In this document: one piece after another, positions 26,844 through 35,568 of the stretch
How positions within the stretch are numbered: position 1 is the stretch's first letter
Layout of the letters: every line of letters starts with the position of its first letter
NCBI GenBank assembly: GCA_002478115.1
Contig: DLMH01000093.1
Location: 49,711 to 113,710 of the forward strand
Direction: 5' to 3'
Source of the DNA: Candidatus Acidiferrum typicum
GTDB taxonomy: Bacteria > Acidobacteriota > Terriglobia > Acidiferrales > UBA7541
Length of the DNA: 64,000 bases
The notes under the pieces: model-generated
Told to the model about the DNA's origin: nothing
The model's input: the letters and a program-made list of their open reading frames with translations, nothing else
The model's database searches: none
Position numbers and translations under genes: made by a program

Positions 26844-28283
26844 TTACAGGATATATCGGCTCAGATCCTGGTTCTTCACAATGTCCGCCAGTTGCTTGTT
26901 CACGTAAGCGGCATCAACCTTCACCGACTTCTTCTTCAAGTCCGGCGCTTCGAACGATAGCTCATCCAGCACCTTTTCCAGAATCGTGTGCAAGCGCCGC
27001 GCGCCGATGTTCTCCGTCTGTTCATTCACGCTCGTCGCGAATTTTGCGATGGCCTGCACGGCATCCTCGCTGAACTGCAGCTTCACGCCTTCCGTGTCCA
27101 GCAGCGCGATGTACTGCTTGATGAGCGCGTTCTTGGGCTCGGTCAAAATCCGCACGAAATCTTCTTCCTTCAGCGATTGTAGCTCCACGCGAATGGGCAG
27201 CCGCCCCTGGAGTTCCGGAATCAAGTCGGATGGCTTGCTCACGTGAAACGCGCCCGCCGCGATGAACAGGATGTGGTCCGTGCGGATCATCCCGTAGCGC
27301 GTGTTCACGGTCGTGCCTTCGATGATCGGCAAAATATCCCGCTGCACTCCTTCCCGCGACACATCCGGGCCGTGCCCCGCTTCGCGCCCCGCCACCTTGT
27401 CGATTTCATCGATGAAGATGATGCCCATCTGCTCGGCGCGCTCGACGGCTACGCGCGTCAGTTGATCCATGTCCAGCAGCTTGTTTTCTTCCTCCTGAAT
27501 CAGGTACTCGAACGCGTCCGCCACGGACATTTTCCGCTTTTTCTTCTGTTGGCCAAAGAAGCCGCTCAGCATGTCCTTTAGGTTGACGTCCATCTCCTCA
27601 ATGCCCTGGTTGGAGATAATCTCGAAGGAAGGCATTGCTCGTTCGCGCACTTCCAGGTCAACCATGCGTTGGTCCAGTTTGCCTTCGCGGAGTTGCGCCC
27701 GCAGCTTTTCCCGCGTGCGTTGTATTTGTTCTCGTTGCGCCACCAACTCGCTCTCGCTTGTACCCGCTGGGGCGGGAGGCAATGGAGGCAGCAGCAAATC
27801 GAGCACGCGCTCTTCCGCGGCCTGCTCCGCGCGATCCGCCACTTCATCCAGTTTCTCTTCACGAACCATGTCAATGGAAGTTTCCACCAGGTCGCGCACC
27901 ATCGATTCGACGTCGCGCCCCACGTAGCCGACCTCGGTGTACTTGGAGGCTTCCACCTTCACGAAAGGGCATCCGGCCAGCCGCGCCAGTCGCCGCGCAA
28001 TTTCCGTTTTGCCCACCCCCGTGGGACCGATCATCAGTATATTCTTGGGCAGAACATCTTCCGCCATTTCCGGTTCCAGCTTCTGTCGCCGTACTCGGTT
28101 GCGCAGCGCCACGGCCACGGCTCTCTTCGCGGCTGTCTGCCCGACGATGTATTTGTCCAATTCCGCCACGATTTCCCGCGGCGTCATGTCGTCCAGCGCC
28201 GGCAGCAATGCCGGATCTTCCGTCCTGCCCGTGCCATTTCCGCCCGGGAGCAGAGTTATTTCTTTTTCTGGCTTCATGGCCAT
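26844..28283 (-). CDS. hslU: ATP-dependent protease ATPase subunit HslU
   Basis: A 479-residue AAA+ unfoldase that partners the HslV peptidase. Walker A is GPTGVGKT (~69-76), the KYIVGQ block near the N-terminus and the IIFIDEIDK Walker B block are intact, and the C-terminus ends DLSRYIL, the tail that activates HslV. The insertion (I) domain of ~140 residues between is typical, here with a charged stretch QQKKKRK. ATG at 28283 is the start; AAGGA lies about 12 bases upstream. hslV lies upstream on the same strand, separated by 247 bases that contain a dispersed repeat. Confidence 0.96.
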   Translation of the reverse strand: MAMKPEKEITLLPGGNGTGRTEDPALLPALDDMTPREIVAELDKYIVGQTAAKRAVAVALRNRVRRQKLEPEMAEDVLPKNILMIGPTGVGKTEIARRLARLAGCPFVKVEASKYTEVGYVGRDVESMVRDLVETSIDMVREEKLDEVADRAEQAAEERVLDLLLPPLPPAPAGTSESELVAQREQIQRTREKLRAQLREGKLDQRMVDLEVRERAMPSFEIISNQGIEEMDVNLKDMLSGFFGQQKKKRKMSVADAFEYLIQEEENKLLDMDQLTRVAVERAEQMGIIFIDEIDKVAGREAGHGPDVSREGVQRDILPIIEGTTVNTRYGMIRTDHILFIAAGAFHVSKPSDLIPELQGRLPIRVELQSLKEEDFVRILTEPKNALIKQYIALLDTEGVKLQFSEDAVQAIAKFATSVNEQTENIGARRLHTILEKVLDELSFEAPDLKKKSVKVDAAYVNKQLADIVKNQDLSRYIL

Positions 28284-28390
28284 ATACGTTCAAGTCCTTG
28301 CATGCTCGGGGCGATGCGAGCACCGCGCGCCCTTCAAAACTCTCGTTGAATGAAATGTCTTCGTCTTGCCAGAAGCCATCTCATGAATGC

Positions 28391-28500
28391 TTCTTAGGGG
28401 GTCGGAGCTTCAGCGACATCAAGCGCCTGGCCATCATTGGGCTCGGTAGACCCTGGGCTTCAGCCCAGGGCGCGAAGCGCCCCTGAGGAATCTCTCCCCC
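28391..28500. repeat. Dispersed palindromic element, GGGCTTTAGCCC family, diverged copy 2, between hslV and hslU
   Basis: This block carries GTCGGAGCTTCAGCGACAT followed by CATCATTGGGCT, matching the interior of the copy at 17021, and then the perfect palindrome CCCTGGGCTTCAGCCCAGGG (28451-28470) and GCGCCCCTGAGGAA. The terminal inverted repeats seen in other copies are not present, so it is truncated or diverged. It fills most of the hslV-hslU gap, which is unusually long for this gene pair. Confidence 0.7.
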
Positions 28501-28530
28501 TCCTCACTGAATTCACCTATGAGACAAGCT

Positions 28531-29055
28531 CTAAAGCTCTTCCACCGTGAAATTCTCATTCGTGTAGATGCAGATTTCGCTCGCGATGCGCATCGCTTCC
28601 AGCGCCAGCTCTTTCGTCGTGAGTTTCGTGTGCTTCACCATGGCGCGCGCCGCGGCCAGCGCATACGGTCCGCCCGAGCCGATGGCGCATATGCCGTCGT
28701 CCGGCTCGATCACGTCGCCATTGCCCGAGAGCACAAACGTGGACTTGGCATCGGCCACGATCAGCAGCGCTTCCAGATGCCGAAGCGCGCGGTCTTTGCG
28801 CCACTCCTTGGCCAGTTCCACCGCCGCCTTCTGCAAATTCCCCGAATGTTCCTGGAGCTTCCCCTCGAACCGCTCGAAAAGCGAAAGCGCGTCCGCGGTT
28901 GATCCGGCAAACCCGGCAACCACCTTATCGTTGAACATCCGCCGCGTCTTCCGCGCGGTGTGCTTCAACACATGATCGCCCAGGGTCACTTGGCCATCGG
29001 CAACGAGCACCACCTTGTTCTCTTTCCGCACACACAGCACCGTCGTGCCGTGCAT
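28531..29055 (-). CDS. hslV: ATP-dependent protease peptidase subunit HslV
   Basis: A 174-residue proteasome-like threonine peptidase. The sequence starts [14 protein letters not shown], and the N-terminal threonine exposed after processing is the one after MHG. The [16 protein letters not shown] block, [15 protein letters not shown] and the [20 protein letters not shown] block all fit HslV. I chose ATG at 29055 because GGGGAG lies six bases upstream; an ATG at 29082 has no such signal and would add nine residues before the catalytic Thr. It is followed by hslU. Confidence 0.95.
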   Translation of the reverse strand: MHGTTVLCVRKENKVVLVADGQVTLGDHVLKHTARKTRRMFNDKVVAGFAGSTADALSLFERFEGKLQEHSGNLQKAAVELAKEWRKDRALRHLEALLIVADAKSTFVLSGNGDVIEPDDGICAIGSGGPYALAAARAMVKHTKLTTKELALEAMRIASEICIYTNENFTVEEL

Positions 29056-29152
29056 CTGCGGCTCCCCGGAGGCATGTCTCATCCTGTAAGTATACCGCGT
29101 TGGCTGATTCCGGTCATGGGAGCCGGGGCCGCGCCGCGCGCCTCGCTGCAGC

Positions 29153-30772
29153 TCAATTCGTGGGAATTTCGTGGAAGGACAAGATTTTGTACGTCAGTGG
29201 AGCTTGCGCGCCCGCGCTATTGACCAGGCAACTGTTGTAGACGATCCCACCTTGCGACGAACTCCGGCGGCTTCCACCACCTGCCCCGCTGAACGATGCG
29301 GCCCCCAGCGTCGAAAGCAGATTCCCGGAAGCATCGCGCGTTTGGGCGATCAACACCGCTCCATTGATTCCACCCATGCCCCTGCCCCGGTCGCTCCAAA
29401 GAAGATTGCCTTGCCCGATTACCAACACAATTCCGTACCACGTCGAGTCGGGATCGTACGTCAGCGTACCCGTCACCAACAGCAATCCGTAGCCGGTCTG
29501 GTTCCACCGTGTTAAGTTTAAATTTCCGTTCACTACCACGGTCATCGGGATTGGGTTCAAAGGGGGCCACGTCGGCAAATTACTCCCCGTTGCCGGTCCA
29601 GCTATCACAAGGTCGGCGCTCTTCGTGATGTCCTGCACCACCGCATCCAGTGTGGCCGGCGTCTGCCAGCTTTGCCGCAACGCATACGGCATGCTTGGGT
29701 TTGGGACGCTGGGAGTTGTTGGGCCATACGAACCCGGCGGAGGCCCGGAGAGCACCATCGGAGATCCTGGATAACTATTTTGATTGGACATGAGATTGAT
29801 CGAGGAATAATCCAAAGGATTGGTGTACTCGATCGCCTCGACAGCAGCCTGTGGAGTTGTGTGACTGCAAGCATCCCGGCCATCCACCGCATAGTCGGGT
29901 GTTCCTGGGTCCTGATAAGATACGCCGTTGCCGTCCATCGTAACCGCAGCCGGAAAATTTGTGTTGAGCGGAACAATGGGTGGTAATGGCGGCGTGGGCG
30001 GGTCGACTTGAGTGCTGATCTGCGTAGACACAAGAAGCGGAGCAACCACATATTGCAGCAAGCGCCGGCTACCGTTTGGCAGGACTGCAAGGGATGTAAT
30101 CTCCAAAACTTGCACCGCAGTTGGCGTCAGTGGAATTGAACTTGAAGGTAAAATCAAACTCGGCGCCGGGTTGACTCCAACAACCCGGGCCGGGTCATAG
30201 TACAAAGGCGTCGTCGTATCCAACACTCCGTCGCCGTTCACATCCAGATTCAGCGCCTTTTCCGTCACCGGATTGATCCGCACCCATTTGTAAACCGGTC
30301 CTGGCATGCTTGCAGTTTGAAAGGTCGAGTTAATCGTTAGAAAGTTCGCACCGCTCAGCGGCCACCCCATCTCTGTCAAATAATCCGTGTCGGGATAGTT
30401 CGCGGGGTTCGCGCTGGTCGGATCTACAGTCTCCCCGCTCGCCGGGTTCAGTATGTAGCGCACGTCGGTGACCTGCATCGCAGGCAAGACTCCTGACATG
30501 GGCATAAAACTTGGATTGGGACTGGTCGGACCGTCGAAGTAGTCGGGATTTTTCCATAACAAGCGTCCCCGCGCCTCTTCGAGCCCGGCCACAGCCGCGT
30601 AATAGGCGCTCGTGGATGTCCGGTAATTTCCTGCCAACGCGCTATCCGTCCCTTGTGAGACGATCATGGCAATAGCCACCACGCTGATGAGCATCAGGGC
30701 AAAAATGGCGATCAACAGGGCAGCGCCGCTCTCTCGCTGCCCGTTCTCCCGTTTGTAGCGCTCTTCCTTCAT
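29153..30772 (-). CDS. PilX-like minor pilin, long form
   Basis: A 539-residue protein that starts with a charged segment and a membrane helix ([20 protein letters not shown], ~16-35), the PilX N-terminal type, in which a Gly-Ala cut by prepilin peptidase can occur. The remainder is large and Pro-, Thr- and Asn-rich, longer than standard PilX (~200 residues), with repeated low-complexity Pro stretches such as [13 protein letters not shown]. It is the last of four pilin-type genes. It probably sits at the pilus tip or helps initiate assembly with the other minor pilins. The start is ATG at 30772, 16 bases after the PilW-like stop. Confidence 0.85.
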   Translation of the reverse strand: MKEERYKRENGQRESGAALLIAIFALMLISVVAIAMIVSQGTDSALAGNYRTSTSAYYAAVAGLEEARGRLLWKNPDYFDGPTSPNPSFMPMSGVLPAMQVTDVRYILNPASGETVDPTSANPANYPDTDYLTEMGWPLSGANFLTINSTFQTASMPGPVYKWVRINPVTEKALNLDVNGDGVLDTTTPLYYDPARVVGVNPAPSLILPSSSIPLTPTAVQVLEITSLAVLPNGSRRLLQYVVAPLLVSTQISTQVDPPTPPLPPIVPLNTNFPAAVTMDGNGVSYQDPGTPDYAVDGRDACSHTTPQAAVEAIEYTNPLDYSSINLMSNQNSYPGSPMVLSGPPPGSYGPTTPSVPNPSMPYALRQSWQTPATLDAVVQDITKSADLVIAGPATGSNLPTWPPLNPIPMTVVVNGNLNLTRWNQTGYGLLLVTGTLTYDPDSTWYGIVLVIGQGNLLWSDRGRGMGGINGAVLIAQTRDASGNLLSTLGAASFSGAGGGSRRSSSQGGIVYNSCLVNSAGAQAPLTYKILSFHEIPTN

Positions 30773-30788
30773 CTGTTCTCGCTTGCTC

Positions 30789-31583
30789 TCAATTGGAAGG
30801 GTTCAGCCGGTGTCCCCTGCCATTCAATTCGATCAGTTTTATCTGGCCTGTTTGCGCGTCGGGTTGTTGCGTCTCCACAATCAGCGTAATGTCCACGTCT
30901 CGAATGTTTTGGGGCGAATTGTAGGTCCCCGCATTCGGACAAGCAACGGTTCCCGCCGGTGTATCACACATATATTGAAAAATCGGCACGGGACTCCCCG
31001 TGAGAAACATCGTCGAATACGACGCCGTGATCTGCGAGAATTGGCCCGTGGCGTTGTTCATCACGTTGGTGAGAAATGGCACCATGACGCCGGGCGTCGA
31101 AGTCGGCACCGACGGATCGCCATCGGTCTTTGCAACCACGGCTCTGTATAACGTGGTTCCCTGAAGTTGATAACGAATCCAACTCACGACGGGTCCCGTT
31201 GGCGTTTGCAGGGTCGTCTCTAGAATCAGGTCAAAATCCCCCGGCGTCGTGCACGTTCCTCCGCCGCCAGTCCCGATGAAGCACGACGCCGACGAATATC
31301 CCGGGTACCACGCCACGGGGCTGACGGCATAGAGCGTTGAGTCCGGCAATTTAGAGAACAGACCGCCCGAAGGGAATCCCGCGTCATTCACATCCCGCGA
31401 GATCTGATCCACAGCCAGCCGCGCTTCCTGAAACGCGCCGGAAAGTTGCGTCTCGCTCGAGTATCGTTGTTGTGAAAGCTGCAGCAAACCGAACATTGCT
31501 CCACAAATGAGCAGAAACACCGCCATCGCCAGGAGCAGTTCGATCAGCGTGAATCCATTCCGATTGTCCGCCTGCCCGGTCAC
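30789..31583 (-). CDS. PilW-like minor pilin with prepilin leader
   Basis: A 264-residue type IV pilin-like protein. The leader is cut after Gly in NGFTLIELL (~9-17), with Glu at position +5 of the mature protein, followed by the helix LLAMAVFLLICGAMFG. The globular part includes a GPVVSWIRYQL segment and ends in a DVDITLIVET block. The start is GTG at 31583, five codons after a run of the coupled pilV end; the gap to the upstream gene is two bases, so it is translated together with it. It is a minor pilin of the FimT-PilV-PilW-PilX set that primes pilus assembly. Confidence 0.87.
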   Translation of the reverse strand: MTGQADNRNGFTLIELLLAMAVFLLICGAMFGLLQLSQQRYSSETQLSGAFQEARLAVDQISRDVNDAGFPSGGLFSKLPDSTLYAVSPVAWYPGYSSASCFIGTGGGGTCTTPGDFDLILETTLQTPTGPVVSWIRYQLQGTTLYRAVVAKTDGDPSVPTSTPGVMVPFLTNVMNNATGQFSQITASYSTMFLTGSPVPIFQYMCDTPAGTVACPNAGTYNSPQNIRDVDITLIVETQQPDAQTGQIKLIELNGRGHRLNPSN

Positions 31584-31585
31584 TC

Positions 31586-32167
31586 TTATTTCTCCACCAT
31601 GGTGTCCAGCGTTATGGGATATGTCGGCGTTCTCATGCCTCGCCGGAAAACGCCGAGGATAATACGCCTTCCCGTCGTGACGTTGGTCTGCGGGTTCGTG
31701 AACGTCACCACAGCCCAGCGCACATCATAGCTTGCACCGAAAGGATCGTTCGGATCGGTGTACGTAAAGCTGTAGCCTCCGACCGGGTCTGCGGAAAAAT
31801 CAATGAGCGGTGGACTGCCCGCAACCACGGGACTCCCTATAACCTGGCCCGGCTGTGTAGGATCTCCCAGACTGCAGGAGGTCGAAGGCGGACATAACAC
31901 CCCCAAGGGATCCGTAAATGTCGGCGGAGGCGCAACCGGCACCACCAGGGTTTGCTCGCGCATGTATTCCAATTCTCTCTGTGTAAACACCAACGCCGTC
32001 CCGTCGCTCCGATTATTCGCGTTCAACAGCGCCGAAGCCGGCACAAGTTGCGCCACCGCCACCAGCCCCACCAGGATTATAGCCGTGGCGATGAGCATCT
32101 CCGTCAGCGTGAACCCACGCTCGGCATTCCCCGAATTGCGTCGTCTCTTCATGCCAAATCGTTTCAT
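31586..32167 (-). CDS. PilV-like minor pilin with prepilin leader
   Basis: A 193-residue protein with a basic leader (MKRFGMKRRRNSGNAERG) and the cleavage site at RGFTLTEMLI (~18-27). The mature helix has the class III signal Phe, Thr, Leu then Glu at +5. The globular region after ~65 includes a stretch of Pro and Cys residues (LCPPSTSCSLGD) that may form a disulfide. The ATG at 32167 overlaps the fimT-like stop by four bases. As in Pseudomonas-type pilus systems, fimT-pilV-pilW-pilX lie in order. pilE and pilY1 are not beside them. Confidence 0.87.
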   Translation of the reverse strand: MKRFGMKRRRNSGNAERGFTLTEMLIATAIILVGLVAVAQLVPASALLNANNRSDGTALVFTQRELEYMREQTLVVPVAPPPTFTDPLGVLCPPSTSCSLGDPTQPGQVIGSPVVAGSPPLIDFSADPVGGYSFTYTDPNDPFGASYDVRWAVVTFTNPQTNVTTGRRIILGVFRRGMRTPTYPITLDTMVEK

Positions 32168-32763
32168 CGCACCTGCTGCCAGTATCCGGACGGATCCGCC
32201 GTCCAGATCTGGATGGAACCCGCCGGCATCAACAATACCGCTCGATAACCCGCCTCCGGCCCAATGGCGCTGCTCAAATAGAAAGCGTTGACGTTCGGCG
32301 GAGTCACCGCGCCTCGCGCATCAAACGTGATCACCGCACTAGTCGGAGACGGAGTTGCCGGCACCGTCCCGCTGACCGCCTGCGAAAGCAGCGTGGCCGT
32401 TTGCGGAACAGTTCCCGCATCCACCAAATTCCCCGATGATCCGAGCAGGATCATCTTGTCCCCGGTGCCCTGCGCGCCATTCCCGGCCCAGACGATTGTC
32501 ATTGTCGGATCGCCAGCGTAGGGCTGGACCTGGCAGTTCACCTGCTTATTCAACCGAATGGCCTCGTACCGCGAAAGCCGCAGGATATCCGCCATCTGCG
32601 AAGCCGAGTTCGTCAGCAAATACGAATGGTAAGCCCGGAGGAACGACGGCACCCCGATGGCCATCAAAATCAGGGCAACGGCCAGCGTCACCACCAGCTC
32701 GGTCAAGCTGAACCCGTACTCTCTCCACGACGCGGATTGTGCGTCGAATATACCCCGTTTCAT
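32164..32763 (-). CDS. FimT/GspH-like minor pilin
   Basis: A 199-residue pseudopilin. The cleavage site is YGFSLTELVV (~16-25), Glu at +5 of the mature form, followed by the helix TLAVALILMAIGVPSF. The conserved SYLLTNSASQMADILRLSRYEAIRLNKQV block after it is the GspH/FimT signature. It is the first gene of the four-gene minor-pilin operon; its stop overlaps the next start. The start is ATG at 32763. About 200 bases separate it from the downstream-coded gene cluster on its right, where I see no clear promoter. Confidence 0.9.
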   Translation of the reverse strand: MKRGIFDAQSASWREYGFSLTELVVTLAVALILMAIGVPSFLRAYHSYLLTNSASQMADILRLSRYEAIRLNKQVNCQVQPYAGDPTMTIVWAGNGAQGTGDKMILLGSSGNLVDAGTVPQTATLLSQAVSGTVPATPSPTSAVITFDARGAVTPPNVNAFYLSSAIGPEAGYRAVLLMPAGSIQIWTADPSGYWQQVR

Positions 32764-32966
32764 GCAATCCCATACCTTGCATCGCCCTGCGGTGCGAATT
32801 CCGGTTCTATTTTGGACTGGGACACCTAAATTAGCAGGATTCTGGCCACGTAGATAGCCGCTATCCTTCTGGATATTACTCAGCTATTTACACCCTTGGC
32901 GATACGTGCGGCCTCGCGCAGAGCGGCCCTGATTTCCCGGACTCGCAACGCCGGGTCACCGGCAGT

Positions 32967-33848
32967 CTACTTTTTGTCTGTCACTTTCCCCTTGGATTCT
33001 TTGTAGCGCCTCTCCAGTCCCTCTTTCGTGAAGAAATCCGCCGGGAGCTTGGGATTCGCTTTGCAGGAACCATAGAACGACTGGTAGGTTCGCCGGTCAT
33101 TGTGCAGCCGGGTTACTTGCATGGGTATCTGGACGCCGTCATTCGCCTGGTAGTTCGTGAAAATCGTTACGTCCTCATCCATTTGGCCGGTATCCGCATC
33201 CTTGCTGGTCACCACGATGCGCGAAGGCAAGTGCGTGGCATGATCCAGGGCCAGGCGGATGGAACCTTCTTCACCGCGGTCCGTAATCTCCACCCAATCC
33301 ACCTGCCACAAGTCCACGGTTGTGGTCCCCGTGTAGCGCAGGAACACATCCTGCTGATTCATTTTCAGGAGCAGCACGTTGCGATAATGGTTCTTCGCCG
33401 CCGCTTGAAAATCGGAGACGGTGCTGGCCGGCGCTTCGTTGACCCCGCTCTTATCCATCGTCCATCCTTCATTCCCGGAAAACACCTGGATAAATACGCC
33501 GCCCTTGACCGGAAGAATTCCGACAAACACTGCCAACAGGCCACCCTTCGTACTGTGGACCACATACTCGGTGCGGTTCTTGTCGGGAAAAAGCCAGTAG
33601 TTGTGGTAATTGGCGTCTCCGGCCCGGTCGCCATTATGATCGAATTGCGCCAGGCGCCCTGTGCAATCCAGTTCTTCGTAATCCCGGAATGCGGCGCCCC
33701 CCAGAGCATCAATCGCCTGCTGCACAAGCTGCTTCGCCTTCGCTGTGCTTTTCTCCGGATCCCATACATCCGGATTCTGCGCCGTCACGCCCGGTGCGAG
33801 CAGCACCAGGGCAAAGGCCACCCCCACGCAGGCTTTGACCAACTTCAT
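32967..33848 (-). CDS. Exported LolA-like outer-membrane-type protein of unknown function
   Basis: A 293-residue protein with a signal peptide (MKLVKACVGVAFALVLLAPG). The rest has a beta-rich pattern and a basic C-terminus (KESKGKVTDKK). The central segments, such as YHNYWLFPDKNRTEYVVHST and EGSIRLALDHATHLPSRIVV, recall the LolA/LolB-like lipoprotein-handling fold often seen in Acidobacteriota, though I am not certain. The ATG at 33848 overlaps the SDR stop (ATGA). A longer open frame reaching 34283 has no signal peptide and is rejected. Function unknown; placement next to the SDR suggests co-expression. Confidence 0.7.
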   Translation of the reverse strand: MKLVKACVGVAFALVLLAPGVTAQNPDVWDPEKSTAKAKQLVQQAIDALGGAAFRDYEELDCTGRLAQFDHNGDRAGDANYHNYWLFPDKNRTEYVVHSTKGGLLAVFVGILPVKGGVFIQVFSGNEGWTMDKSGVNEAPASTVSDFQAAAKNHYRNVLLLKMNQQDVFLRYTGTTTVDLWQVDWVEITDRGEEGSIRLALDHATHLPSRIVVTSKDADTGQMDEDVTIFTNYQANDGVQIPMQVTRLHNDRRTYQSFYGSCKANPKLPADFFTKEGLERRYKESKGKVTDKK

Positions 33849-34609
33849 CCGCACAATACCGAGCCTCCATTCACATTCAATATTTCGCCGGTCATGAAAT
33901 TTGCCAGGTCCGAAGCGAGAAACAGGATCGGCCCCGCGACTTCTTCCGCCGTCCCCGGCCGCCCCATGGGAATCACGCTGGCCGCCATCTTTTGTCCCGC
34001 CTTCGTATCCAGCACGGGGTTCGACATGTCCGTGGCCACCCAGCCCGGTGCAACGCAGTTCACCAGAATCCCGTGGCGCGCCAGCTCCGTGGAGAGTCCC
34101 TTCGTCAGGCTGATGATCGCGCCCTTCGACGCTCCATAATGCGTGTGGAACGATTCGCCGCGTTGTCCCGCCGTCGAACTGATCGTTATAATCTTCCCCG
34201 ATTTTTGCTTGATCATCTGCGGCACCGCAAAGTGAATCACCGAATAGACGCTCTTCAGATTGATGCGCATCATGTCGTCCCACTGTTTTTCAGTCATCTT
34301 CTCGATGGGCAAGTCTTCCACGTTCCACACGCCCGCGTTAGCCACCAGAATGTCCAGGCGTCCCAGCCGGGTGATCGCGTGCTCCACCAGTTTCTTGTTG
34401 TCCGCTTGCTTCCCCGCATCGGCCTTGAACGCCTCCACGCGCGTGCCATGCTTCGCGGCCTCCTGCTCCAACTGTTTTGCGGCTTCTTTGGCGGAGTTGT
34501 AGCTGAAAACGACATCCGCTCCAGCCTGGGCAAACAGCTTCACGGCTGCTGCCCCGATTCCCCGCGATCCTCCCGTTATCAATGCCGCCTTTCCTGCCAG
34601 TGAAATCAT
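33845..34609 (-). CDS. Short-chain dehydrogenase/reductase, FabG-like
   Basis: A 254-residue NAD(P)-dependent oxidoreductase. The cofactor loop is TGGSRGIG (~12-19), followed by the NAG triplet in LVANAGVW (~88-95), the Ser in ISSTAGQRG and the catalytic YGASKGA (Tyr-x-x-x-Lys, ~157-161). All catalytic residues are present, so it should reduce a beta-keto substrate or oxidise an alcohol. It resembles 3-oxoacyl-ACP reductases but is not clustered with other fatty-acid genes. It is coupled to the exported protein downstream. The start is ATG at 34609. Confidence 0.9.
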   Translation of the reverse strand: MISLAGKAALITGGSRGIGAAAVKLFAQAGADVVFSYNSAKEAAKQLEQEAAKHGTRVEAFKADAGKQADNKKLVEHAITRLGRLDILVANAGVWNVEDLPIEKMTEKQWDDMMRINLKSVYSVIHFAVPQMIKQKSGKIITISSTAGQRGESFHTHYGASKGAIISLTKGLSTELARHGILVNCVAPGWVATDMSNPVLDTKAGQKMAASVIPMGRPGTAEEVAGPILFLASDLANFMTGEILNVNGGSVLCG

Positions 34610-34674
34610 GATTCCCCCATTCTCAGATTCATAAATTCGGTGCGTGGTTGGCCTTGAGGTACCGTTTGCGACGA

Positions 34675-35451
34675 CTACAGCGCCGGCGCAACGCCGCGCG
34701 CTGCCTGTGCCGCCGCCACAAACTCTTCAAAAAGTTTGCTCGCCAGGGCATCTCCCGGCATGCGCTCCGGGTGCCATTGCACCCCCACCACCCAATTCGC
34801 GTCGCCGGTCCATTCCACGCTTTCCACTATGCCGTCCTCTGCCTGGCCCGTGACCCTTAGATTGCGCCCGGGCTTTTCGATGGATTGGTGGTGCGAGCTG
34901 TTCACCACGGCGTGGGTCGAGCCCGCCAACCTGGCCAACTGGCTGTCCGCGCTAAAGCGCACTTCGTGCTGCGGATCTTTTGGCGGCTCGGGTACAACGT
35001 CCTTTTTGCGGTGCGGGATGCTGGTGTCGGTTTCGCTGCGTAGGTCCTGGATCAGCGTTCCGCCGAGATACACATTCAATAGCTGGCACCCGTAGCAAAT
35101 CGCCAGCACTGGCTTCCGCGACTTTAACGCATGGCTCAGGATGGCTCGATCCGTGTGCTCCCGCGGCAGGTCGGCTGGCGCGGATTTGCCGTGATTCACG
35201 GCACCGTATTCGCCCGGCTCAACGTCGGCAGGGCTTCCGGGCAGGACAAAGCCATCCAGCCCCGGCAATTGCCCCCCCAAGATCTCCGGATGAGCCAGGG
35301 AGAGGAGAATCGGCTCGCCGCTAGCCTCGCTCACGGCTTCCAGGTAATACCGGATTTTCAGCAGGTTCCCCTCGGCTTCCTCCTGCGAAGTCCGCCAGGG
35401 GATGCCAATCCTCGGTCGGTTGGGGCCGCTGGGCATCATAGAATCCAGCAT
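34675..35451 (-). CDS. Class I glutamine amidotransferase-like peptidase, PuuD/C26 type
   Basis: A protein of about 258 residues of the gamma-glutamyl-gamma-aminobutyrate hydrolase family. The nucleophilic cysteine lies in AICYGCQLLNV (~Cys119), and the His-Glu pair in GVQWHPE near the C-terminus; the PGSPADVEP region is also typical. It could hydrolyse gamma-glutamyl compounds from polyamine or glutamate metabolism, but no other polyamine gene is nearby. The start ATG at 35451 is one of several clustered (35451, 35439, 35436); the frame also extends to a TTG at 35478. The gene lies between the SDR block and a beta-galactosidase gene. Confidence 0.88.
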   Translation of the reverse strand: MLDSMMPSGPNRPRIGIPWRTSQEEAEGNLLKIRYYLEAVSEASGEPILLSLAHPEILGGQLPGLDGFVLPGSPADVEPGEYGAVNHGKSAPADLPREHTDRAILSHALKSRKPVLAICYGCQLLNVYLGGTLIQDLRSETDTSIPHRKKDVVPEPPKDPQHEVRFSADSQLARLAGSTHAVVNSSHHQSIEKPGRNLRVTGQAEDGIVESVEWTGDANWVVGVQWHPERMPGDALASKLFEEFVAAAQAARGVAPAL

Positions 35452-35568
35452 CGTAACATCCGGCGGGAAGGCCAGCAACCGGGCCCCCTGGGCGGGGAAT
35501 GGCGTCAGGGTTCCGGCGAAACTGACCCTTGCGCGGAAGCGAGAAGGCTGGCGATTACCGCCTTGTTT

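Noticed and set aside
33849..34283. Upstream extension of the exported protein at 32967 to 438 residues
   Set aside because: The added part is antisense-like sequence inside the SDR gene frame and lacks any signal peptide; the ATG at 33848 overlaps the SDR stop and begins a good signal sequence.
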